This document shows positions 7,192 through 14,679 of a DNA stretch of 36,195 bases, in pieces (within the stretch, counting starts at the first letter, position 1; each line of letters starts with the position of its first letter). The notes under the pieces are model-generated. The model worked only from the letters and a program-made list of their open reading frames with translations, did no database searches and had not been told where the DNA came from. A program made the position numbers and the translations under genes. The stretch comes from Methanosarcina spelaei (lineage in GTDB: Archaea; Halobacteriota; Methanosarcinia; Methanosarcinales; Methanosarcinaceae), in contig NZ_LMVP01000257.1 in assembly GCF_002287235.1 (NCBI RefSeq), positions 1 to 36,195 on the forward strand, read 5' to 3'.

Positions 7192-9966
7192 ATGAACGAT
7201 AACTGTTATTTGTTATTAGAGCTAGAGTTTGACCCTCCCGTGAAGGATCAAGCTGTTATAGATCAGAGAATTGAAGAAAAGGCTAAATTTTGGTCTACTA
7301 ATTCGAACCATTTTAAAAAAGGCGCAGAATACAAGACGTATCTTGAGATGCTCCCCGAGATAAAAAGGATAATGAGCGATCCTGTTAAGCGTAAAGAGGA
7401 AGCTGATTCTGCGTGCAGTATTGTATATAGTCCAATAGATCAAGATATAAAAATACTTGGTGCAACTGGGGAAATTGCCGAAGACATAATCGAAAATTAT
7501 GCAAATACAAAAAAGACACCTGTGAACGTGGTTAAAAAAAGAGTTTCTGCTCTTGGAATAAAAATTATCCAGAAGTTTGATTTCCAGATAACTTATGACA
7601 AGTATTATAAAAATAAACCTAAGAATGCTGAAACATTTGATGGCATGAAGACTTACCTTAAGCCATTTAATAAAGATGATTTTTACGCCTTCTTAAACCC
7701 CGGTACCATGCAGAACATGGACAAACTGCCATGTGATAAGCTCAAACAATTAGCGCAGGAAAAAAAGAAAAAAGAATTCTATAAAAACGATACTTACAGT
7801 AGTGCTGGTAAAAAAGTCTGTGAAGCCTGTGAACTGGCTTTCAAGGACGAAAGCAGTAAAACGATTTATGACGACTACTTAGCATGGTGTAAAAGAAGAA
7901 GTATTTTAGATAACGCAAAAGAAATTGCAAAGATCACAGACAAAAAAATGTCTGATGACCAAGGTGATATTTACATTGGGAAATTAACTGAGCTGCTTAA
8001 GGATAGAACACTGGCGGAAAATATTTTTATTTCCTTCTGTAAAATTGAGAAAATTGAATACAATCCAGATTTATATAATCCAGGCAAGAAAGAAGAGAAA
8101 GCAAGGAAAGAAGCTGAAGAGAAAGCAAGGAAAGAAGCTGAAGAGAAAGCAAGGAAAGAAGCTGAAGAGAAAGCAAGGAAAGAAGCTCAAGAGAAAGCAA
8201 GAGAAGAAGCTGAAAAGAAAGCAAGGGAAGAAGCTGAAAAGAAAGCAAAACATGATGCACTAAAAAAGTTAGCTATCGGGGCAATTCTATGTTTTCTGGC
8301 ACTAGGTGGAATTGCACTGATGAGCGGGAACGATGGAAGTCAATCTGAAGATCCACAAGCACCATATCAAACAATAGGCGATAGAGTAAATGGTACGAGT
8401 TCAGTTATAAATGGTTCAGAACAACCAGTACTCCCGGATGCCGACTTTTGGTCAGATATAACTTCCGGAGAAGCACCACTAAAGGTACAGTTTTTTGACG
8501 GGAGCACCGGCTCACCAACCTCCTGGAACTGGAACTTCGGGGATGGAGTTACTTCAACCAAGCAAAATCCAATACATACCTATACAACAGATGGAACTTA
8601 CACTGTGAAAGAGACTATAACCAATGAAATAGGTGAGGACCCCGAAATAAAAGAGAGTTATATCACTGTTACAGCTCCTGCAGAGACTCCAACTGCTGTT
8701 GTTCCAGTTCCTGATTTTTCTGCATCCGTAACTTCCGGAGAAGCACCTCTGACAGTCTCTTTTACTGATGAAAGCTCAGGATCTCCTACCGAATGGCAAT
8801 GGAATTTTGGAGACAGTCCTGATATCTTGACCGAGTATAATCCAACGCATACCTATACAAAAGCTGGAACTTATACAGTAACAGAGACTGTAACCAATGA
8901 AGCAGGTAAGGATACGGAAACAAAAACAAATTATATCACTATTACAGCTCCTCTGCAAACTCCAGATGCTGATTTTTCTGCATCCGTAACTTCAGGAGAA
9001 GCACCTCTGACAGTCTCTTTTACTGATGACAGCTCAGGATCACCAAATGCATGGCAATGGAATTTTGGAGACAGTTCTGATATCTTGACCAAGTATAATC
9101 CAACGCATACCTTTACAAAAGCTGGAACTTATACAGTAACAGAGACTGTAACCAATGAAGCAGGTAAGGATACGGAAACAAAAACAAATTATATCACTGT
9201 TACAGCTCCTGAAAGTACTGACATTTCATCCCAGTCTACAGAAACTGCTATACCTGATACTGCATCTCAATCCACAGTAATTGCTCCAGTTCCTGATTTT
9301 TCTGCTTCCGTAACTTCAGGAGAAGCGCCTCTGACAGTTACTTTTATTGACGAAAGTACAGGGTCACCAAATGAATGGAAATGGAACTTTGGAGACGGAT
9401 CTCCGATAATAGACGGAACTACTTCAGCTTATAAGAATCCGACGCATACCTATGTAAAAGCTGGAATTTATGATGTGAAAGAGACAGCAATTAATTCAGC
9501 TGGTAAAAACACAAAGACAAAATCAAGTTATATCACTGTTACAGCCTCTGAAAGTACTGACACAGCATCCGATAACACAGGGACTTCAGGTACTGGCACA
9601 GAATCCAATAACATAGAGACTGGTTCAAGCACTGCCACTTTGTCTCGATCCACAGAAACTGGTTCAGATACTAGTACAGCAACAGATATCACAAGTCTTC
9701 CCACCAAATCTGAAGTATTAACATTTGTAAATGATTATAAAGGGGGAAGCGACTTTATAGAAACTGTTTCAGGAGATTCGGAATCTTATCATCCTGAGTG
9801 GAAATGGGATATATGGCAAGATCAGTACGGAAATATATTGATAAGCTTCTACTACTACCAAAATAATTCCAAAGGATATGAAAGCACCTATTTTGACAGC
9901 GAAGGAAACATAATTTCAACAAAGGATTTGGAGTTAACATTGGTGGATAGTTACAAAGGATCTTAA
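7192..9966 (+). CDS. Membrane co-chaperone-like protein: J-like domains, coiled coil, TM helix, four PKD domains
   Basis: A 924-residue protein. Residues 1-75 follow the outline of a J-domain (start NCYLLLELEFDPP, end EIKRIMSDPVKRKEEAD), but the HPD tripeptide that stimulates Hsp70 is absent. A second J-like stretch lies around 165-235 (it ends FKDESSKTIYDDYLAW). Residues 298-350 are an eight-residue repeat, EKARKEAE, forming a charged helix. One membrane helix follows (about 358-380, LAIGAILCFLALGGIAL). Four PKD domains come next (about 417-497, 505-587, 589-673, 699-786), each with the W-NFGDG-type core. A Ser/Thr-rich stretch and a C-terminal domain of about 85 residues end the protein. 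There is no N-terminal signal, so the J-like part should be cytoplasmic and the PKD part outside. It sits 24 bp after the Hsp70-VWA gene and probably brings the Hsp70s to the membrane. Without HPD it may recruit rather than activate. Confidence 0.75.
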   Translation: MNDNCYLLLELEFDPPVKDQAVIDQRIEEKAKFWSTNSNHFKKGAEYKTYLEMLPEIKRIMSDPVKRKEEADSACSIVYSPIDQDIKILGATGEIAEDIIENYANTKKTPVNVVKKRVSALGIKIIQKFDFQITYDKYYKNKPKNAETFDGMKTYLKPFNKDDFYAFLNPGTMQNMDKLPCDKLKQLAQEKKKKEFYKNDTYSSAGKKVCEACELAFKDESSKTIYDDYLAWCKRRSILDNAKEIAKITDKKMSDDQGDIYIGKLTELLKDRTLAENIFISFCKIEKIEYNPDLYNPGKKEEKARKEAEEKARKEAEEKARKEAEEKARKEAQEKAREEAEKKAREEAEKKAKHDALKKLAIGAILCFLALGGIALMSGNDGSQSEDPQAPYQTIGDRVNGTSSVINGSEQPVLPDADFWSDITSGEAPLKVQFFDGSTGSPTSWNWNFGDGVTSTKQNPIHTYTTDGTYTVKETITNEIGEDPEIKESYITVTAPAETPTAVVPVPDFSASVTSGEAPLTVSFTDESSGSPTEWQWNFGDSPDILTEYNPTHTYTKAGTYTVTETVTNEAGKDTETKTNYITITAPLQTPDADFSASVTSGEAPLTVSFTDDSSGSPNAWQWNFGDSSDILTKYNPTHTFTKAGTYTVTETVTNEAGKDTETKTNYITVTAPESTDISSQSTETAIPDTASQSTVIAPVPDFSASVTSGEAPLTVTFIDESTGSPNEWKWNFGDGSPIIDGTTSAYKNPTHTYVKAGIYDVKETAINSAGKNTKTKSSYITVTASESTDTASDNTGTSGTGTESNNIETGSSTATLSRSTETGSDTSTATDITSLPTKSEVLTFVNDYKGGSDFIETVSGDSESYHPEWKWDIWQDQYGNILISFYYYQNNSKGYESTYFDSEGNIISTKDLELTLVDSYKGS
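8083..8254 (+). repeat. 24-bp in-frame tandem repeat coding for EKARKEAE
   Basis: About seven copies of a 24-bp unit (GAGAAAGCAAGGAAAGAAGCTGAA) lie inside the membrane co-chaperone-like gene. They encode a charged eight-residue repeat expected to form a rigid single helix just before the membrane span. Copy number could change by slippage without breaking the frame. Confidence 0.85.
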
Positions 9967-9996
9967 AGGGATATTCAAAATGAAATATCTCTTTTT
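9965..9996 (+). terminator. Terminator of the chaperone cluster
   Basis: An 11-bp stem (AAAGGGATATT / AATATCTCTTT, with one G-T pair) and an 8-nt loop is followed by TT, then ACTTTTTT. It begins at the stop codon of the PKD protein and closes the chaperone cluster. The remaining 9997-10350 holds no gene I can identify. Confidence 0.65.
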
Positions 9997-10350
9997 ACTT
10001 TTTTGTTTGTTCAGCAGGATAGCTTCCAGAAAGCGTTGACCTACGGTTTCAATTCTTGTTTTAATGGATTTCTTCGGGAATGAGTAAGACATCCATCACA
10101 AATAACATCATACTCAACACCCATCCACACTATCGAACTTATAGGTATGCTCAGTAAACAGGATTTGGAACTTGCAAACTTGTGAAACCCCTTTTGAGTC
10201 AAAACAGTTGGTGTACCTTATGGGCAAAAGCAGAAGAACTACGCATGTCTAACGAGACTTAGAGGTTGTTATATAAGATCAGATATGAAAGCAGGAGGTC
10301 TGGCAAAAGATTTCCTGATATCTTAAGGATCTGAACAGAATTAAAGGGAT

Positions 10351-11112
10351 TCACATTTCTCCGTAAAACCGCTGGTAATCTTCCATTGCCTTCTTCGCCT
10401 GAGCAGGAAATTCTTTTTTCATATATTCTATGAATTCATCCAGTGATTGGATTTCCTTGAGGATTTCAAGCATACAGGCGGCAAATTTTCTTGATTCCAA
10501 ACTTCCTTTTCGGAGTTCAAAAGAGAGGCAGAGAGATTCTTTTGGAAAATACTTCCTTCGAATCCAGGGAGAAACCGAACCAAGGAGCACTCCTTCTTTT
10601 AGAATGCTGTAAGAAGGAACTCCTATAAGTTCTAACCTGTTCTTTCCTGCCAGTTTTTCAAGATTTTTGCTTGAATAAGAATGAAGCTCAACGTAAATTT
10701 CGGGCTTTAACTCTTCAATTGCCCTGACAATCTTTTTTCCGATACCAGGATAGTAGTCCGGGTTCAGGGTTGAAATGTACTTTCCGCAGTCTACAAGTGG
10801 GATCAGGGCCAGAGTGCCGATTTTTGGAGGTTTTATTCTCTTCAGAAGTACGGTCGTATCTTTCCATTCATCTCCATGGAGACCTGCAACAAAGAGACGA
10901 ACCGGTCTTCCGTGGCCGTAAATTCTCATCCCGAAATCCGAATAAAAATCCGGCTGTACTTCTTTGCTTTTGTGATTGCCGGATAAAGAATTTCCGAAAC
11001 TCTCTTTTTCGTTTGAGTTTACTTTTCCTTTTGAATTTTCTATTATTTCGGAATTCTCTGTTGTTCCAGAATTCTCTACTGTTCCGGAATTCTCTACTCT
11101 GTCAGTATTCAT
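10351..11112 (-). CDS. DUF2119 protein with M14/AstE-like metal-site residues
   Basis: A 253-residue protein of the archaeal DUF2119 family, whose function is not established. With the start chosen here, residues 1-60 are low complexity (ENSGTVENSGTTENSE) and the folded domain starts near 61. It contains GLHGDEW (His79, Glu82), a LNPDYYPG segment, VELHSYS (His144) and SFELRKG (Glu199). The HxxE...H...E order and the NPD segment are those of zinc carboxypeptidase M14 and succinylglutamate desuccinylase/aspartoacylase (AstE) enzymes. The start at 11112 was preferred over upstream ATGs because it lies 13 nt after the stop of the upstream methyltransferase gene and has a GAGGT site that overlaps that stop. 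Upstream starts would overlap the neighbour by up to 161 bp. It is cotranscribed with the methyltransferase. A metal-dependent hydrolase is inferred. Confidence 0.7.
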   Translation of the reverse strand: MNTDRVENSGTVENSGTTENSEIIENSKGKVNSNEKESFGNSLSGNHKSKEVQPDFYSDFGMRIYGHGRPVRLFVAGLHGDEWKDTTVLLKRIKPPKIGTLALIPLVDCGKYISTLNPDYYPGIGKKIVRAIEELKPEIYVELHSYSSKNLEKLAGKNRLELIGVPSYSILKEGVLLGSVSPWIRRKYFPKESLCLSFELRKGSLESRKFAACMLEILKEIQSLDEFIEYMKKEFPAQAKKAMEDYQRFYGEM

Positions 11113-11125
11113 CTGTTTTGAGACC

Positions 11126-11872
11126 TCAGAACTCTTTTTCTTCTGACTGACCTTCTGACTGACCTTCTGACTGATCTTCTGGCTTATCTTCTGTGAGCGG
11201 ATCTCCATCTTCAGACAGGAGTTTTCTTGCAACCACATAAATTTCCTGTTTTTTGGGATTGATGACCTGCTGAATTTCAAGCCCAAGGTTCTCGATTTTA
11301 CTCAGGATCGGTTTTGGGTTCTTCTTTTTTGAGATTTTGATAATCTGAAGCATCTTTCCCCCGGTTTTCAGCAGAGGGAGGACTCTCGAAAGAGCCTTGA
11401 TTGAGTCCTCAGGTTCCAGGGTCATGTCCGAAAGAATAACATCTACAGGCTCTTCTGAGAGCGAATTTAGAGGTACGGTGAAGACGTCTCCGAATATTAT
11501 CTCAACATTTTCCTTTTCATATGCGATTTTTCCAAGTTCGCTCCTGAAATCCTTGCTGAATTCTACACCTTTCACGTAGCCTGCAATTTCCGAGGCAAAA
11601 AGAAGAAAGCCACCTGCGCTGGATCCAAGGTCAAGCACTTTATCTCCAGGCTTAAGAATTCCGCTTTCCTCCTGAATAAGCTTGAGTTTGAAATAGCCCT
11701 GAGGCTGGTCCAGACCCTCATTAACCTCAATTATATCATCAGTAGACACGTCTCTGGAGGCCTTTGTTACCGCCACGCCGTTAACTTTAACATTTCCTGC
11801 AAGGATAGCCGTCTTAGCTCGTCCCCTTGACTTGAAATGTCCCATATCTACAAGGTATGCATCCAGTCTCAT
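11126..11872 (-). CDS. TlyA/FtsJ-type S4-domain RNA methyltransferase
   Basis: A 248-residue protein. Residues 1-60 are an S4 RNA-binding domain (MRLDAYLVDMGHFKSRGRAK). From about 60 there is an FtsJ/RrmJ-type Rossmann methyltransferase with SAM motif I VLDLGSSAGGF (Asp81) and a DVILSDM motif. Family members methylate ribose in ribosomal RNA (TlyA: 16S and 23S rRNA). The C-terminal 25 residues are a low-complexity acidic tail with EGQSEGQSE repeats, encoded by a 12-bp tandem repeat. The start at 11872 gives the normal S4 start, and a TATA box at 11897-11904 places the transcription start within a few bases of this ATG. A longer frame runs to 11962, but it would read through that promoter. The DUF2119 gene follows closely. 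The RNA target cannot be told from the sequence. Confidence 0.8.
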   Translation of the reverse strand: MRLDAYLVDMGHFKSRGRAKTAILAGNVKVNGVAVTKASRDVSTDDIIEVNEGLDQPQGYFKLKLIQEESGILKPGDKVLDLGSSAGGFLLFASEIAGYVKGVEFSKDFRSELGKIAYEKENVEIIFGDVFTVPLNSLSEEPVDVILSDMTLEPEDSIKALSRVLPLLKTGGKMLQIIKISKKKNPKPILSKIENLGLEIQQVINPKKQEIYVVARKLLSEDGDPLTEDKPEDQSEGQSEGQSEEKEF

Positions 11873-11896
11873 GGGGCATTGTATCGGCAGAGCCTG

Positions 11897-11904
11897 TATA
11901 TATA
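11897..11904 (-). promoter_or_regulatory. TATA box of the tlyA-like/DUF2119 operon
   Basis: The box TATATATA is centred about 28 nt before the ATG at 11872. Archaeal transcription begins about 25 nt downstream, so the message should be leaderless or nearly so. No ribosome binding site precedes the ATG, which fits. Confidence 0.6.
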
Positions 11905-11946
11905 GGTAGCAAGTAGGTGTGCAGGAAAACACAAAAGGTACTTTCA

Positions 11947-12045
11947 TGTGTTTATAAGGCACTTTAACGTGTTATAAGGCACTTTAACGTGTTATAAGGC
12001 ATTTTAACGTGTTATAAGGCATTTTAACGTGTTATAAGGCATCCT
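11947..12045. repeat. 20-bp tandem repeat, about five copies
   Basis: Unit ACGTGTTATAAGGCACTTTA with small variations (CACTTT or CATTTT; the last copy is degenerate). It lies in the divergent region between the tlyA-like operon and the large hypothetical gene, upstream of both promoters. It has no coding potential. Confidence 0.85.
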
Positions 12046-12082
12046 CAAGTATTATTATAATTGACAGAAAATTGGAACAGGT

Positions 12083-12097
12083 CTTAAATAAATATTA
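12083..12097 (+). promoter_or_regulatory. Probable TATA box for the 12188 gene
   Basis: The AT-rich run CTTAAATAAATATTA lies about 45 nt before the leader ORF at 12138 and is the best TATA candidate in this region. Transcription would start near 12118-12122, leaving a leader of about 65-70 nt before the ATG at 12188. Confidence 0.4.
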
Positions 12098-12137
12098 CAA
12101 AGATAAAAAAGATACGCATCCACCGCATAAACATAAT

Positions 12138-12191
12138 ATGGTGAACACAATGAATGGGGAAAAACTCTCTAAGGTGGGTGGCGTGGGATGA
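12138..12191 (+). CDS. Possible 17-residue leader peptide overlapping the next start
   Basis: An ORF of 17 codons (MVNTMNGEKLSKVGGVG) ends at TGA 12189-12191, overlapping the ATG of the next gene in an ATGA arrangement. This overlap is typical of translationally coupled genes. It might be a genuine leader peptide, or the first exon-like piece of a frameshifted longer N-terminus. No family can be assigned. Confidence 0.3.
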   Translation: MVNTMNGEKLSKVGGVG

Positions 12192-14059
12192 CGTTTACCC
12201 AGTATTCCGATATTTATGTCGCGGTAAGGGATACCGGTATCACTCGTATCCTTTCCCATGTTATGGCACAGCGGCCATCGCTCTTTAACTATGGGTCGAC
12301 TCTTCCTGTAACTGGGCCCTGGCCAATCTGCTTGGACATTCGCACAGTGCCACAGGTAGTACAGGCAAACAATCCATTGATAACCGTGATGAACCCTTTA
12401 CCTGTTATCCAGACTCCAATTACTCTTGACTATATCATCCAGTTAACTAAAGGAACTGTAGACTTTTTCCCTGGAAGCGCTTTGAGTCTTCCAGTAGAAA
12501 TGAATTCTCCTCTCAGAAACCAGCAGTTTGCGGTCAACTTTGATGTATGTGCCGGCCTCATCTGCCAGTCCGGAAAAAGCATTTTACCTCTTACTAGCAG
12601 CATAACGAAAGAAGATACCATCGACATAACGAAAGAAGATACCATCGACATAACGAAAGAAGATACCAGCAACATAACGAAAGAAGATACCAGCAACATA
12701 AAGAAGGAAAAGGAAAGTATCGAATGCGTTTGTCTAAATCTCTTTGCGACCGGTGGTTGCGAGATCGTTGGCGTGCCAGGGAAGCAAAATATATCGATGA
12801 AGATATCCGGCATAGAGATCCCTGAACTTAAATCCGACAGCCTGGAGAAGATAATTAAGTGTTATTCTCTCTTCACCTTGAACCAGGGAATTCTACCCAA
12901 GATAACAGATGCAATCTCAGCACTCGTTTTCAATGCCATCAGTCTTCCTAAAAGCCTGGGTAGCCTTACTTTCTCGGCATCAACTGCAGTCCCCTATAAT
13001 CCGGCTGTAGAAGATAATCAGTTAAAACTTTTTGTCAACCTAGAAAATATTGCGCTCGACCTGCCTCCTTTAGGGCCATCTTCCTCTGAAAACGAGTCTC
13101 CTGAAACCGTCACAAGGACAAGTAGATTGAGAAGTAGAAAAGGAGCCTTTGACTTCAGTGCTGCTATTTCCGCAGACGCATTCGAAAGAATCTTCACTGC
13201 CGTTGTAAAGGAGTTCCGATTCTTAAAATCAGGAACTGATAACTATAGCTCGTTTTCAGTTAACTATGATGTGATGGCGCATCTGGAAGGCGGTTCAGTG
13301 GAGACAAGGGACGACGGTATAATTGTGATCAAGGAATTGAATGTCATATGGGACAAATTCAAACTCAATATCGGGATAGATATCCCCAAAATTTCTGTGG
13401 GGGGCGGTGAGGTTTGTGTAAATCCACCGTATCCTTCCTGCAAAGTCCCGATCGTGGGATGCAAGAAGTGCGTAACTCTCCCCTCATACAGTTTCTTCAG
13501 CGGCAGTCCGGACATTACCGTTCCAGTAGATTTAAGTGGGATTATCACCTCGGAGCTGGTCTTCAATACGCAGTTAGAGACATTCTATGGAATCGGCTCA
13601 GGGACGCCAAACCGGTGGCAGATTGCTTTCGTTCCGACCCTGCCTTCCGATCTCTACATTACCAATATCGCCGATAGTGTAGGAGATCTCTTCAGAAGCC
13701 GCATGAAGCACGCGATCGACGATCTTCTTAGCTCTTCAAAAGCGCCTGAACCGGCGATCAAACTTGTATCTGAGATTCTGGGTGGGATTGACAACATCAT
13801 GCGGAATATAATTAATATTCCGGACGATATCGGAAAATGGTTCATTGATATGATCCAGCACATCGGAATCGTCAGAACTTTACTTAACGATCTTTATGAC
13901 TACCTTACCTTCAAGATTCCGGCAGCGTTCGAGATCGAAGATCCTTTCCAGGTTCTTAAACCTGCCAGTAACATGATACCGGTGAAGATTCCAATTGAAT
14001 TTATCAGGGTTAGTGTGAACTCCCATGAGATCACGATTGAAGGGGATGTGGGAGATTGA
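12188..14059 (+). CDS. Large protein of unknown function with a repeat insert
   Basis: A 623-residue protein that I do not recognise. It has no signal peptide or clear membrane helix. The N-terminus (SDIYVAVRDTGITRILSHVM) and later parts are amphipathic beta/helix patterns with many Pro, Ile and Leu. Residues about 137-172 are a tandem insert, DITKEDT/NITKEDTS, encoded by 24-bp repeats, which splits an otherwise ordinary sequence and is probably a surface loop. A Cys-rich stretch lies near 418-435 (VCVNPPYPSCKVPIVGC, then KKC), and there are Cys pairs near 124-130 and 180. The alternation of long hydrophobic strands could fit a lipid-binding or pore-type fold, but this is a guess. The start has a G-rich stretch and overlaps a possible leader peptide. 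It stands alone, divergent from the tlyA-like operon. Confidence 0.7.
   Translation: MTFTQYSDIYVAVRDTGITRILSHVMAQRPSLFNYGSTLPVTGPWPICLDIRTVPQVVQANNPLITVMNPLPVIQTPITLDYIIQLTKGTVDFFPGSALSLPVEMNSPLRNQQFAVNFDVCAGLICQSGKSILPLTSSITKEDTIDITKEDTIDITKEDTSNITKEDTSNIKKEKESIECVCLNLFATGGCEIVGVPGKQNISMKISGIEIPELKSDSLEKIIKCYSLFTLNQGILPKITDAISALVFNAISLPKSLGSLTFSASTAVPYNPAVEDNQLKLFVNLENIALDLPPLGPSSSENESPETVTRTSRLRSRKGAFDFSAAISADAFERIFTAVVKEFRFLKSGTDNYSSFSVNYDVMAHLEGGSVETRDDGIIVIKELNVIWDKFKLNIGIDIPKISVGGGEVCVNPPYPSCKVPIVGCKKCVTLPSYSFFSGSPDITVPVDLSGIITSELVFNTQLETFYGIGSGTPNRWQIAFVPTLPSDLYITNIADSVGDLFRSRMKHAIDDLLSSSKAPEPAIKLVSEILGGIDNIMRNIINIPDDIGKWFIDMIQHIGIVRTLLNDLYDYLTFKIPAAFEIEDPFQVLKPASNMIPVKIPIEFIRVSVNSHEITIEGDVGD
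12597..12705 (+). repeat. 24-bp in-frame tandem repeat coding for DITKEDTI/NITKEDTS
   Basis: About four and a half copies of a 24-bp unit (ACATAACGAAAGAAGATACC plus 4 more bases) lie inside the large hypothetical gene. The length is a multiple of three, so copy-number change keeps the frame. Confidence 0.9.
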
Positions 14060-14340
14060 TCCTGAGATTGACACCTGGCAAATCCATGTCAGGGCTGATA
14101 CTTTTCACCTGCTTTCATGAATTTGACCACATACGACAATGTAGAGAGAGCATGACGATGTAGAGCAGGCGCAGGCAGAATATCTAAATTATACAAAGCC
14201 TTAATATTTATTGTAAAGAAATAGATATATTTTTAAATAACAATTTTTATTTATTTGTCACCTGAAGCTTCTATTCAGCTTTCTATTTCAGTAAAGAGCA
14301 TTTGCTATGAGTTAAGTGTGAAGTGCTATTTATAAAAATA
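14060..14340. other. Noncoding gap
   Basis: Between the large hypothetical gene and the 21-bp repeat. It has AT-rich segments (14190-14260) but no gene, RNA or clear terminator hairpin that I can identify. Confidence 0.4.
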
Positions 14341-14508
14341 TATGGCGCTGTCTAAAAAAACTATGGTGATGTCTAAAAAAACTATGGTGATGTCTAAAAA
14401 AACTATGGTGATGTCTAAAAAAACTATGGTGATGTCTAAAAAAACTATGGTGATGTCTAAAAAAACTATGGTGATGTCTAAAAAAACTATGGTGATGTTT
14501 AGAAAAAC
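14341..14508. repeat. 21-bp tandem repeat, eight copies plus decayed copies
   Basis: Unit TATGGTGATGTCTAAAAAAAC, copies 1-7 nearly perfect, copy 8 with changes. More decayed copies follow to about 14582. Because 21 is a multiple of three, both strands stay open (MVMSKKT repeats on plus). I regard this as a minisatellite and not a gene, since the open frame is a by-product of the repeat. A TATA-like run (TATTTATAAAAATATA) sits just upstream. Confidence 0.85.
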
Positions 14509-14679
14509 CCATAGTGATGCTTAAAAAAGTATGTAGTGAAATATAGAGAATTCTGAAAAATATACAGTGATGTTTAGAAAAATAATCTTTGTATGAGTTT
14601 ACTGTATTAATTTTAGTTAACTAGCCTCTACAACTTACGCTTTAGCACGCCTGCTTTATCCTTCAAATCTGGTGAGATA

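Noticed and set aside
11873-11962. 30-residue N-terminal extension of the tlyA-like protein
   Set aside because: It precedes the normal S4-domain start and would have to be read through the TATA box.
14342-14524. 60-residue repetitive gene (MVMSKKT repeats)
   Set aside because: The open frame follows from a 21-bp repeat; the opposite strand is open too, and there is no ribosome binding site.
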